Source of the DNA: CAZVEE01 sp964625525
GTDB taxonomy: Bacteria; Pseudomonadota; Alphaproteobacteria; JAJFIK01
NCBI GenBank assembly: GCA_964625525.1
Contig: CAZVEE010000063.1
Span: 1-20,339, forward strand
Direction: 5' to 3'
DNA length: 20,339 nt
The stretch's first letter is position 1. Each line of letters opens with the position of its first letter. The position numbers and the translations under genes were made by a program. Of the stretch, positions 13,006-20,339 are shown one piece after another. The notes under the pieces are model-generated. The model did not search any database. It was not told the DNA's origin and saw only the letters and a list, made by a program, of their open reading frames with translations.

Positions 13006-14703
13006 TTACTGAAGTCCGCGCTCGATCACCTGGTGGATGAAGGGGACACAGATCGACCCTTCGCCCACCGAAGACGCGACGCGCTTTACCGAGCCGCTGC
13101 GGACATCACCGGCGGCGAAGACGCCCGGTACGCTGGTTTCCAGCAGGAATGGCCGGCGCGTCCCCACCCAACGGGCCGGGTCTAACTCCTCGGGGGACAG
13201 ATCAAGGCCGGTCTTGATGAAGCCTTTCTCGTCCGTCACCACACAGTCGTTCAGCCACTGTGTATTGGGCCGTGCACCGATGAAGACGAACAGGAACGGC
13301 GTGTCGAAATGGCGGTTGGCACCGGTCTTATTGCAGGTTGTCATGACGCCAGACAAGCTGTCCTCGCCTTCCAGGCCCGTGACTTCGGTATGCGGATGCA
13401 AGGTGATATTGGGCGTATGCTCAATACGGCTGATCAGGTAGCGCGACATGGAATGGTCAAGGCTTTCGCTGCGGATCAGAATGTCCACCTGCCGGGCCAC
13501 TTGAGACAGATAGACCGCAGCTTGGCCGGCCGAGTTGCCGCCGCCCACCACGATTACATTGGCATCGCGGCACAGTTGCGCTTCCATGGCCGTGGCGCCG
13601 AAATAGATGCCGCGACCTTCCTTCTGGGCCGCGCCGTCGACTCCGATTTTACGATATTCGGCGCCGCTCGCGATCACCACGGTCCGCCCGCGAATGATCT
13701 CGCCATTGTCTACGACCACCTCAAAGGGCACGGCGTCGCAATTGAGCGATACCGCCCGGCGCGGCACGGCGACATGCACGCCGAACTTCTCTGCCTGCAC
13801 AAAAGCGCGCTGGGCCAGTTCCCGCCCGGAAATGCCCGTGTGAAAGCCGAGATAGTTTTCGATCTTGGAGCTCGTGGAGGCCTGGCCCCCCGGCGCAATG
13901 GAATCGATCGTCAGCACATTGAGGCCTTCAGAGCCCGCATAGACACTCGCCGCCAGGCCCGCCGGGCCGGCTCCCACTACGATGACGTCGCACACTTCCT
14001 CGCCGCGCAAGGTGGACAGGCCGATACAAGCTGCCATCTCTTGAATGGACGGGTTGCGATACAATTGACCATCCGGACCCACCACTACCGGCGTTTCCTC
14101 CGGTTTGATGTCAAACTTGTTGAGAAGCGATTCCGTGCGGTCGTCTGTCTCCAGATCAACCCAGGTGAAGGGGCGGGAGTTGCGCTCTAGAAACTCACGG
14201 ATCCGGAACGCATCCGGTGAATAGCGCGAGCCGATTAGCAGCACACTGCCGACCCCACCCGCGAGCAGGATCCGCCGGCGTTCCAGAAAGGCCTGCAGGA
14301 TCACATCGCTGATGGCAGAATTGGTCACCACCAGCTTTTGCAACGTGGCGGGGCAGATCTCCAGCGTGGCGGTCTCGCCCGTTGCCCGGCCTTCCACCAC
14401 GGAGGCGTATTGGGACAACAGGTCGATATCGCCGGTGAAGCCACCCGCTCCATGGCTCACCACCGGGTCCTTGCCGCCGTCGGTCGTCAGTTGCGAAATC
14501 GCCACTGCGCCCGACAAGATCACAAAGAACGACGCATTGGTGTCACCGACCTCCCAAAGCGCCTCGCCATCGGTGAACACCCGCTTGGTGGCGAACCCGG
14601 CCAAGAACGCGATCTGTTCGTCGGTGAGCAACGGGAAGGCGGCGCTGTTGTCCGCCTGGTCTGGCATGCGGGTCTCCAAAACGCTCGTGGTCCTGTCGGC
14701 CAT
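13006..14703 (-). CDS. Cyclic-nucleotide-binding / Trx-fold / thioredoxin-reductase-like FAD protein lacking CxxC
   Basis: This 565-residue protein has three parts. Residues ~25-145 form a Crp-type cyclic-nucleotide-binding barrel (FTDGEALWEVGD, FFVILSGAVAI, GFTGDIDLLS). Residues ~150-230 look like a glutaredoxin/thioredoxin fold whose active-site position reads SRYS, with no cysteine. Residues ~237-565 are a thioredoxin-reductase-like module, with FAD motif VVGAGPAGLAASVYA, NADPH motif VVGGGNSAGQAAVYL and second FAD motif VFAAGDVRSG. Where thioredoxin reductase has CATC just before the NADPH motif, this protein has GATA (369-372), so it cannot reduce thioredoxin the usual way. It probably oxidises NAD(P)H and passes electrons elsewhere. 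AGGAG precedes ATG 14703. It follows phhB after 17 nt, probably in one transcript. Confidence 0.9.
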   Translation of the reverse strand: MADRTTSVLETRMPDQADNSAAFPLLTDEQIAFLAGFATKRVFTDGEALWEVGDTNASFFVILSGAVAISQLTTDGGKDPVVSHGAGGFTGDIDLLSQYASVVEGRATGETATLEICPATLQKLVVTNSAISDVILQAFLERRRILLAGGVGSVLLIGSRYSPDAFRIREFLERNSRPFTWVDLETDDRTESLLNKFDIKPEETPVVVGPDGQLYRNPSIQEMAACIGLSTLRGEEVCDVIVVGAGPAGLAASVYAGSEGLNVLTIDSIAPGGQASTSSKIENYLGFHTGISGRELAQRAFVQAEKFGVHVAVPRRAVSLNCDAVPFEVVVDNGEIIRGRTVVIASGAEYRKIGVDGAAQKEGRGIYFGATAMEAQLCRDANVIVVGGGNSAGQAAVYLSQVARQVDILIRSESLDHSMSRYLISRIEHTPNITLHPHTEVTGLEGEDSLSGVMTTCNKTGANRHFDTPFLFVFIGARPNTQWLNDCVVTDEKGFIKTGLDLSPEELDPARWVGTRRPFLLETSVPGVFAAGDVRSGSVKRVASSVGEGSICVPFIHQVIERGLQ

Positions 14704-14720
14704 GGAGATCTCCTGCGGTG

Positions 14721-15020
14721 TCAGACGAGGCTGTCGGCAATGTCGTTCATACGCGCCGCCAAAGTGGTGTCGAGCTGGGTCAGCCCGCCCGCGTCATGGG
14801 TCGACAGGGTGACCCGCACGGTTTTGTAGACATTGAACCATTCCGGGTGGTGGTCCATCTGCTCGGCAATCATAGCGATCCGGGTCATGAAGCCGAAGGC
14901 CTCGTTGAAATCGCTGAATTCAAAGGTTTTTTCGATGGCGTCGCGGCCGTCGGTGAGGCTCCAGCCGGCCAAGGCCGGCAACAGGGTTTCGCGCTCGCTC
15001 GCGCTCAGCTTCTCCGCCAT
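14721..15020 (-). CDS. phhB: Pterin-4a-carbinolamine dehydratase
   Basis: This 99-residue enzyme dehydrates 4a-hydroxytetrahydropterin, recycling the cofactor of aromatic amino-acid hydroxylases. DHHPEWFNVYKTVRVTLSTH (residues 56-75) continuing into DAGGLT holds the family histidines (H57, H58, H75) and the conserved D76. Length is normal. ATG 15020 is chosen because AAAGGAG lies about seven nt upstream and MAEKLSASERE is a typical start; a longer frame from 15086 adds 22 residues without family match. It lies 17 nt before the FAD oxidoreductase gene. No phenylalanine hydroxylase gene is in the window. In bacteria lacking that enzyme, homologues are proposed to serve molybdopterin or other pterin metabolism. 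Confidence 0.93.
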   Translation of the reverse strand: MAEKLSASERETLLPALAGWSLTDGRDAIEKTFEFSDFNEAFGFMTRIAMIAEQMDHHPEWFNVYKTVRVTLSTHDAGGLTQLDTTLAARMNDIADSLV

Positions 15021-15068
15021 GATGGTGCTCCTTTTGGCTGTCCGGGCATGCCGAACGGATGTGGGCCC

Positions 15069-15097
15069 GTGACGCGGGCCCGCCAAGGTCTTATATG
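15069..15097 (+). promoter_or_regulatory. Candidate sigma-70-type promoter for the zincin gene
   Basis: GTGACG (15069-15074) and TATATG (15092-15097) are separated by 17 nt. Each box matches the consensus at four of six positions. The predicted transcript start is about 30 nt before ATG 15132. The -35 box overlaps a GGGCCCG/CGGGCCC hairpin (15063-15081). It is weak evidence taken alone. Confidence 0.3.
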
Positions 15098-15131
15098 CGC
15101 TTAAAGCAACAGCACAGCACGAGGCCCGTCC

Positions 15132-15533
15132 ATGTGGCGACCCGAGAGACGCCCGCCCGATCTGGCGGAATTCGACCGAATGGTTCGCGATGCCTTTGAG
15201 GCGCTGCCCGACCCCTTCCGCACCAATGCGTCAGATGTCTACATCCACGTGCAGGATTTCGCAGCCCGCGAGATTCTGCAGGATCTGGAGATTGACAGCC
15301 CCTTCGGCCTTCTGGGCCTCTATCAAGGCGTGGACCTGACCCGCGCCAGCGTGAACGATCCATTTCCCCAGCCCGCCCGCGTCACGCTCTATCGTGAGCC
15401 GATCCTGCGCCTGTGGTCGGAAGGCGGTCAGAGCCTAAAGCACATCGTCACCCATGTGCTGGTGCATGAGATCGGCCACCATTTCGGCCTGTCCGATGAG
15501 GACATGGACGCCATCGAGAACGAAGTGGACTAA
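15132..15533 (+). CDS. Minimal zincin-like metallopeptidase family protein
   Basis: This 133-residue protein belongs to the small zincin group (Pfam PF06262, formerly DUF1025). HEIGHHFGLSDEDM at residues 112-125 carries HExxH with the third-ligand region GLSDEDM directly after it, the hallmark of this family. TLYREPILR and the HIVTHVLVHEIGHH helix are also typical. Biological targets of this family are not well established; it is probably cytoplasmic, as there is no signal peptide. ATG 15132 is preceded by GAGG about seven nt upstream. It is divergent from phhB and converges on the sirtuin gene, with 12 nt between the stops. Confidence 0.88.
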   Translation: MWRPERRPPDLAEFDRMVRDAFEALPDPFRTNASDVYIHVQDFAAREILQDLEIDSPFGLLGLYQGVDLTRASVNDPFPQPARVTLYREPILRLWSEGGQSLKHIVTHVLVHEIGHHFGLSDEDMDAIENEVD

Positions 15534-15545
15534 GGCGCCCGCGGT

Positions 15546-16268
15546 TTAGGGCAGGGCGCCGATCAGCGCGTTCACATAGGCGGGCACCACGTCGCTTGCC
15601 TTGCCATAGTGGCAATCCTGGAACAGATAATCGCCGTCCGAAGGCTCCAGGTTCAGTTCCACCGTATGCGCCCCGATGTCCCGGGCCAGCATGACGAAGC
15701 CGGCCGCCGGATAGACCGAGCCTGACGTCCCGATGGAGATGAACAGGTCGCACTCGGCCAAGGCCGCGTGGATGCGGTCCATGTGATAGGGGATCTCGCC
15801 GAACCAGACCACGTCGGGGCGCAAGGTGCCGACGCTCTGGCACTGGGCGCAGGTGGAGGTAGGCGTCAGGTCGCCGGTGACGGGAGAGCGCGTGCCGCAC
15901 TGATTGCACAGGTCCTGTTTCAATTCCCCATGCATGTGCAAAATGTTGGTGGAGCCGCCCTTCTCGTGCAGGTCGTCCACATTTTGTGTGACCAGCAGCA
16001 CGGAGCCTGCTTGCCGCTCCGTGTACGTATGCTCCAGAAGGCCCAGGGCATAATGGGCTGGGTTTGGCTTGGCGTCGTCTAAGTTCCGCCGGCGGGCGTT
16101 ATAGAAGTCGAGCACGAGTTGGGGGTTGCGGGCAAACCCTTCCGGGGTCGCCACATCGTTCAGATCGTATTTCGTCCAAAGCCCGTCCACGTCGCGGAAG
16201 GTGCCGAGTCCGGATTCCGCTGAAATCCCGGCCCCGGTGAGGATCACGATGTTGCGATAGATCGTCAT
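15546..16268 (-). CDS. cobB: Sir2-family NAD-dependent protein deacylase (class III-like)
   Basis: This 240-residue sirtuin uses NAD to remove acyl groups from lysine, giving O-acyl-ADP-ribose and nicotinamide. Motifs are GAGIS (12-16), TFRD (23-26), TQNVDDLHEKGG (94-105), the catalytic His113 in HMHGELK, and zinc cysteines 121, 124, 140 and 143. Y56 and R59 in FYNARRR match the Tyr-x-x-Arg pair that lets class III sirtuins (SIRT5, E. coli CobB) take succinyl and malonyl lysine. The ATG at 16268 has AAGGGG eight nt upstream. The next gene upstream on the strand is the RNA cyclic phosphodiesterase, 87 nt away. Confidence 0.94.
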   Translation of the reverse strand: MTIYRNIVILTGAGISAESGLGTFRDVDGLWTKYDLNDVATPEGFARNPQLVLDFYNARRRNLDDAKPNPAHYALGLLEHTYTERQAGSVLLVTQNVDDLHEKGGSTNILHMHGELKQDLCNQCGTRSPVTGDLTPTSTCAQCQSVGTLRPDVVWFGEIPYHMDRIHAALAECDLFISIGTSGSVYPAAGFVMLARDIGAHTVELNLEPSDGDYLFQDCHYGKASDVVPAYVNALIGALP

Positions 16269-16355
16269 GGTCTCGGCCCCTTTCTTGTTTTCGCGTATGG
16301 CCGTGTGATGACCAGGACGGGTCTGGGACGGTGGTCCGCACAGGTCATACCGGCC

Positions 16356-16880
16356 TCAAAACAGGTAGTACCGTTCGGGCTCATAAACGGATCCCGCATG
16401 GCTGCGATGGCTTGAATAGAGCACGAAGCGCGTCACTTCAAAAGGCTCTGAGCGCAGGCTCGCATGGGCGTTGATGAAATGCCCCAGGTCCGGTCCCGGG
16501 TGTCCGCGAAAGCGGGCGAGTGTCACATGGGGCGTGTGGCGGCGACGGTCGAAGTCCACGCGGAGCCGCGTCAGCGCACCGTCTACTTTCTCCACGAGTT
16601 GTGCGAGGGGCTGTGATGGTTCAACCCCTGCCCACAGCACCCGTGCCGGGTCGGCGAAGGTGCCCAGTGACGCGAGGCGTAGCGTGAAAGGACGCATGCG
16701 GATGCGGGCCAGCGCGTCGTCGATGTCTTGCGCCGTATGCGGGTCGGCCTCGCCGATATAGCGCAAAGTCAGGTGCAGGCCGTCCGGGTCCACCCAATGA
16801 GCCCCCGGGATCCCGACCATCATCATGTCAAGCCGTATGCGGATGGCTTCTGGAATCTCAAGCGCAGTGAACAGTTTCAT
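16356..16880 (-). CDS. thpR: RNA 2',3'-cyclic phosphodiesterase (2H/LigT family)
   Basis: This 174-residue 2H phosphoesterase carries the two catalytic H-x-T-L motifs of the family, HLTL at residues 36-39 and HVTL at 118-121, about 80 residues apart as expected. The start MKLFTALEIPEAI is typical of ThpR/LigT. Such enzymes open 2',3'-cyclic phosphate ends of RNA to a 2'-phosphate, and in vitro ligate tRNA halves. Related 2H enzymes act on ADP-ribose cyclic phosphate. ATG 16880 has TGGGGA just upstream. It lies 45 nt after the aldo/keto reductase stop and upstream of the sirtuin gene, so the three may be co-transcribed. Confidence 0.93.
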   Translation of the reverse strand: MKLFTALEIPEAIRIRLDMMMVGIPGAHWVDPDGLHLTLRYIGEADPHTAQDIDDALARIRMRPFTLRLASLGTFADPARVLWAGVEPSQPLAQLVEKVDGALTRLRVDFDRRRHTPHVTLARFRGHPGPDLGHFINAHASLRSEPFEVTRFVLYSSHRSHAGSVYEPERYYLF

Positions 16881-16925
16881 GCTGGTCCCCAGGGCGTGCG
16901 GCGGATCCGGATGATACCGTGCTGA

Positions 16926-17960
16926 TCACAGGCAGGGGTTCGGCCGTTCCTTATGAATGGCGCGGATGCCGGCCCGAATGTCGTCGCTCAACCGGATGTC
17001 GAAGGCATCGATATCGGTCTTGAGTTGCTCCAGGGTGGTCGCCCCGATAATGGTCGAGGTTGTAAAGGGGCGTTCGTCGCAGAATTTCAGCGCCAATTGC
17101 GCCGGGTCCAGATTATGTCTGCGCGCCAGGTCCAAATAGGCGCTGATGGCTTCTTGCGCGCCCGGGCCTTCATAGCGTTGCAGGCGGTCGAACAACTGCT
17201 TGCGTGAGCCCTGGGGCAGGGCACCATCGCGATACTTCCCGGTCAGATAGCCTTGTGCCAGCGGCGAATAGGCGAGCAGGCCCACGGCTTCGCGCTCGGC
17301 GACTTCGCCAAGGCCCATATCAAAGGCGCGCGAGACCAGATTATAAACGTTCTGGATGGACACGACTCGCGGCAGGCCTTCCGCCTCGGCGGCGCGCAAG
17401 AATGCCATCACGCCCCAGGCCGTGTCATTGGACAAGCCCACATGGCGGATAACGCCTTCTTGCACCAAATCGCTCAGTGCGCGCAGGGTTTCCTCGATGG
17501 GGGTTTCATGGGGCCAGGATGCGCTGCCGCCGAACAGCGGCACGGAGCGGTCCGGCCAATGCAGTTGATAAAGGTCGATATAATCCGTTTGCAGATTGCG
17601 CAGGCTGCGCTCCACCGCGTGACGGATGTGAGCGGCCGTGTGCCGGCGCGGGCCGCCATCTTCAGTGAACCAAGGCATGGCCGGGTTCGGACCGGCGATC
17701 TTGGTGGCCAGGATGACCTTATCGCGCGTGCCGCGTGCCTTGAACCAGGTGCCGATGACGCGCTCGGTCTCGCCTTGGGTCTCGGCTTTGGGCGGGATGG
17801 GGTAGAGCTCGGCGGTGTCGAAAAAATTAATGCCGCGCTCCAGCGCATAGTCCATCTGTCGATGGCCTTCCTGTTCTGTGTTCTGCTCACCCCAAGTCAT
17901 GGTGCCAAGACACACGCTGGAGACCTTGATGTCGGTGCGGCCGAGGGCGCGATACTCCAT
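16926..17960 (-). CDS. Tas-like NADP(H)-dependent aldo/keto reductase
   Basis: This 344-residue aldo/keto reductase most resembles the Tas group. It starts MEYRALGRTDIKVSSVCLGT, followed by MTWGEQNTEQEGH. The catalytic tetrad is D48 and Y53 (FFDTAELYP), K87 (LATKIAG) and H134 (QLHWPD). GLLAYSPLAQGYLTGKY and the C-terminal IIGATTLEQLKTDIDAFDI segment are the usual NADP-binding parts. Tas itself reduces methylglyoxal-type and other carbonyls weakly; the natural substrate here is not known. ATG 17960 is chosen because AAGGAG lies about seven nt upstream. The frame is open to 18104, but that part runs back through the secA terminator. Being behind that terminator, it probably has its own promoter. 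Confidence 0.92.
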   Translation of the reverse strand: MEYRALGRTDIKVSSVCLGTMTWGEQNTEQEGHRQMDYALERGINFFDTAELYPIPPKAETQGETERVIGTWFKARGTRDKVILATKIAGPNPAMPWFTEDGGPRRHTAAHIRHAVERSLRNLQTDYIDLYQLHWPDRSVPLFGGSASWPHETPIEETLRALSDLVQEGVIRHVGLSNDTAWGVMAFLRAAEAEGLPRVVSIQNVYNLVSRAFDMGLGEVAEREAVGLLAYSPLAQGYLTGKYRDGALPQGSRKQLFDRLQRYEGPGAQEAISAYLDLARRHNLDPAQLALKFCDERPFTTSTIIGATTLEQLKTDIDAFDIRLSDDIRAGIRAIHKERPNPCL

Positions 17961-18000
17961 GATGGGTCTCCTTGAGAGGGGGCTAGGGCAGGGCAGAACG

Positions 18001-18032
18001 GAAAAAGCCGCCCGTGGACGGACGGCTTTTTC
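18001..18032. terminator. Bidirectional rho-independent terminator after secA
   Basis: The arms 18001-18014 and 18019-18032 pair over 13 of 14 positions with a 4-nt loop. A five-base A-run on one side and a T-run on the other make it work in both directions. On the minus strand it starts 15 nt after the secA stop, so it ends the secA transcript and insulates the aldo/keto reductase gene. Confidence 0.9.
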
Positions 18033-18046
18033 ACAACAGGGATGTG

Positions 18047-20339
18047 CTAGGCCTTCACGGCGAACGAGCCGTGACAGTGCTTGTATTTCCGACCTGATCC
18101 GCACGGGCAGAGCGCATTGCGCGACACCTTACCCCAGGTGCTGGGATCGTTCGGGTTTAGGGGCGGGCGCGGGGCGCCGGCCGGGCGCGGCGCGGCGGCG
18201 GCGGCCGGGGCCGCATCGTTGCGGCCTGTGGTCAGGTCCATATGCTGTTCTTGCATGGGCCGATCCGGGCCGTCGGGCAGGTCCGTCGGCGGCTGCTGGT
18301 TGATCTGCATGCGCAGCAATTGCTGGGTCGTTTCCTGGCGCAGACGATTTAGCAGGCCCTCAAACAGGGCAAACGCCTCGGTCTTGTACTCGTTCAGCGG
18401 ATCCCGTTGGCCATAACCGCGCAGGCCCACCACCTGGCGCAGATGGTCGAGTTGCTGCAGGTGCTCGCGCCAATCATGGTCGATGGTCTGGAGCAGCACG
18501 CTCTTTTCCACTTTGCGCAGCGTGTCCGGGCCCAGCATGGCCGCTTTTTCCGCCATCAGACGATCGGCTTCGTTGGTGAGGCGATCCTTGATTTCTTGAT
18601 CGGCGATGCCCTCTTCCTGGGCCCATTCCTGGATGGGCAGGTGGACGCCAAATGTGCGTTCCACTTCAGCTTCCAGGCCCTCGCTATCCCACTGGTCGGG
18701 GAAGGCATTTTCCGGAATATGAGCCGCGACGAGATCGTCGATCACCTGGTGGCGCATGTCGGCGATGACTTCGGCGAGGTCTTCCGCCTCCATCATTTCG
18801 ATGCGCTGCTCGAACACCGCCTTACGCTGATCGTTCATCACGTCATCGTATTTGAGCAGGTTATTGCGGATCTCGAAATTGCGCGCCTCAACTTTGGTCT
18901 GCGCCTTTTCCAGGGACTTGTTGATCCAGGGATGGATAATGGCCTCGCCTTCCTCCAGGCCCAGGGTCTGAAGGATGCTGTCCAGGCGTTCGGCCATGAA
19001 GATGCGCATTAGGTCATCTTCCAGGCTCAGATAGAATTTCGAGCAGCCCGGGTCCCCCTGACGCCCTGAGCGGCCGCGCAGCTGATTGTCGATGCGCCGG
19101 CTTTCGTGGCGTTCGGTGCCAATCACATAAAGGCCGCCCGCGTCGAGCGCTTCCTGCTTGAGCAGGTCCACATTCTCACGGATCTGCGCGATTTTCTGAG
19201 CGATTTGGGTGTCGTCGGTCAGGCCCTCGGTCTCGCGGGTAATGCGCATGTCCACATTGCCGCCGAGCTGAATGTCGGTGCCGCGGCCGGCCATGTTGGT
19301 GGCGATGGTCACCGCGCCGGGCACGCCGGCCTCGGCGACGATCTGGGCTTCCTGCTCGTGATAGCGGGCGTTGAGAACCTGATGCTTGATCTTGCGCTTT
19401 TTCAGCAGCTCCGAAACGGATTCCGATTTCTCGATGCTGGTGGTGCCCACCAGGATCGGTTGGCGCCGCTCGGCACAGTCTTCGATCTGATCCAGGATGG
19501 CTTCGTATTTCTCGCGCGACGTGCGGTAGACCTCGTCATCCTCGTCGATGCGCGCCACGTCCACATTGGTGGGCATCTCCACCACGCCGAGCTTGTAGAT
19601 GTCTTCGAATTCCGCTGCTTCGGTCATGGCCGTCCCGGTCATGCCGCCGAGCTTTTCATAGAGACGGAAATAGTTCTGGAAGGTGACCGAGGACAGGGTC
19701 TGGTTTTCCGGCTGAATGGGGCAGCCTTCTTTGGCCTCCAGTGCCTGGTGCAGGCCTTCGGAGTAGCGCCGGCCTTCCATCATCCGACCGGTGAATTCGT
19801 CAATGATGATCACCTTGCCGTTCTTGACGATGTAGTCCTTGTCCCGGGTGAACAGCTTGTGTGCTTTCAGCGCCTGGTTCACGTGGTGGACGATGGAGAC
19901 ATTGGCGCTGTCATAAAGGTCGGCGCCCTGGAGCAGGGGCTCGGCATCGGGGTTCTGCTCCAGGCGCATCTCGTCCAGGGTTCGCAGCAGCTCCTCGATC
20001 GCTTCATTGCCCTCTTCGGTCAGGCTGATGGCGCGGGTCTTTTCATCGCGCTCGAAATGCTCGTCGGTGAGCTGGGGGATCAGGGAGTCCATCACCTGAT
20101 AGAGCGCGGACATGTCGTCGGTGGGGCCGGAGATGATCAGGGGCGTGCGCGCCTCATCAATGAGGATGGAGTCCACCTCATCGACTATGGCAAAGTAGTG
20201 CCCGCGCTGGGTCATCGCCTCCAGGCTGTATTTCATATTGTCGCGCAGATAGTCGAAGCCGAACTCATTGTTCGTGCCATAGGTGACATCCGCGGCGTAG
20301 GCGTCGCGGCGTTCCTTATCGTTGAGGCCGTGAATGATG
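18047..20339 (-). CDS. secA: Preprotein translocase ATPase SecA (C-terminal ~760 residues; runs off right edge)
   Basis: SecA drives secretory proteins through SecYEG using ATP. The frame is open to the window edge, starting within GLNDKERRDAYAADVTYGTN and NEFGFDYLRDNM. Motifs in order are IVDEVDSILIDEARTPLIIS (Walker B/DEAD-like region), TGTAMTEAAEF, VGTTSIEKSE, TNMAGRGTDIQLGG and QLRGRSGRQGDPG (second ATPase domain), then the helical scaffold and wing. It ends in the SEC-C zinc motif LCPCGSGRKYKHCHG, which binds SecB and phospholipid. An Ala/Pro-rich linker precedes that tail. SecA proteins are about 900 residues, so the first ~150 residues lie outside. The internal ATG at 20236 is not the start. 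Confidence 0.98.
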   Translation of the reverse strand, partial: IIHGLNDKERRDAYAADVTYGTNNEFGFDYLRDNMKYSLEAMTQRGHYFAIVDEVDSILIDEARTPLIISGPTDDMSALYQVMDSLIPQLTDEHFERDEKTRAISLTEEGNEAIEELLRTLDEMRLEQNPDAEPLLQGADLYDSANVSIVHHVNQALKAHKLFTRDKDYIVKNGKVIIIDEFTGRMMEGRRYSEGLHQALEAKEGCPIQPENQTLSSVTFQNYFRLYEKLGGMTGTAMTEAAEFEDIYKLGVVEMPTNVDVARIDEDDEVYRTSREKYEAILDQIEDCAERRQPILVGTTSIEKSESVSELLKKRKIKHQVLNARYHEQEAQIVAEAGVPGAVTIATNMAGRGTDIQLGGNVDMRITRETEGLTDDTQIAQKIAQIRENVDLLKQEALDAGGLYVIGTERHESRRIDNQLRGRSGRQGDPGCSKFYLSLEDDLMRIFMAERLDSILQTLGLEEGEAIIHPWINKSLEKAQTKVEARNFEIRNNLLKYDDVMNDQRKAVFEQRIEMMEAEDLAEVIADMRHQVIDDLVAAHIPENAFPDQWDSEGLEAEVERTFGVHLPIQEWAQEEGIADQEIKDRLTNEADRLMAEKAAMLGPDTLRKVEKSVLLQTIDHDWREHLQQLDHLRQVVGLRGYGQRDPLNEYKTEAFALFEGLLNRLRQETTQQLLRMQINQQPPTDLPDGPDRPMQEQHMDLTTGRNDAAPAAAAAPRPAGAPRPPLNPNDPSTWGKVSRNALCPCGSGRKYKHCHGSFAVKA

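Noticed and set aside
13309..14190. 293-codon plus-strand frame opposite the FAD oxidoreductase
   Set aside because: No family motifs; FAD and NADPH motifs on the minus strand are unambiguous.

Overview
The window is a stretch of high-GC bacterial chromosome packed with ordinary-looking genes on both strands. It is most likely from an alphaproteobacterium. The pointers are an IalB-family secreted protein, a group-ECF11 sigma factor paired with a ChrR-type zinc anti-sigma factor, a Rhizobium-type (class 3) asparaginase, and the style of the intergenic palindromes. Genus cannot be fixed from sequence alone. I see no tRNA, rRNA, CRISPR array, insertion sequence or phage gene.

Region 1 (1-4255, all minus strand) reads ialB, rlmN, GNAT acetyltransferase, a proline-rich membrane protein and then argG, which runs off the left edge. 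Spacing is tight (20 nt, a 4-nt stop/start overlap, 73 nt, 62 nt), so co-transcription is plausible. Region 2 (4256-6060) is a 430-nt gap followed by the plus-strand rpoE/chrR pair, which by family knowledge controls a response to singlet oxygen or related oxidants. Region 3 (6057-10127) has a minus-strand SPOUT RNA methyltransferase whose stop overlaps the chrR stop. It is followed by plus-strand asparaginase, a quinone-oxidoreductase-like enzyme and a serine beta-lactamase-fold hydrolase, the last two 8 nt apart.

Region 4 (10128-12834) starts with a 424-nt gap holding a strong hairpin. Then come a DMT exporter (+), a YkvA-like protein (-) and an SDR dehydrogenase (+). Region 5 (12835-15533) has a nested palindromic element and a hairpin between convergent genes. 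These are followed by a minus-strand phhB/FAD-oxidoreductase pair and a divergent minimal zincin. Region 6 (15546-20339, minus) holds a class III-like sirtuin, an RNA 2',3'-cyclic phosphodiesterase, an aldo/keto reductase, a clear bidirectional terminator and the C-terminal three quarters of SecA.

No wholly new system is obvious. The items most worth a second look are: (a) the three-domain protein at 13006-14703, which joins a cyclic-nucleotide-binding fold, a cysteine-less thioredoxin fold and a thioredoxin-reductase fold lacking its redox CxxC; (b) the nested palindrome at 12845-12946; (c) the RpoE/ChrR locus, with a tandem 21/22-bp repeat between the genes and a TGATCC box at an awkward position; (d) the membrane protein with three independent in-frame tandem arrays.
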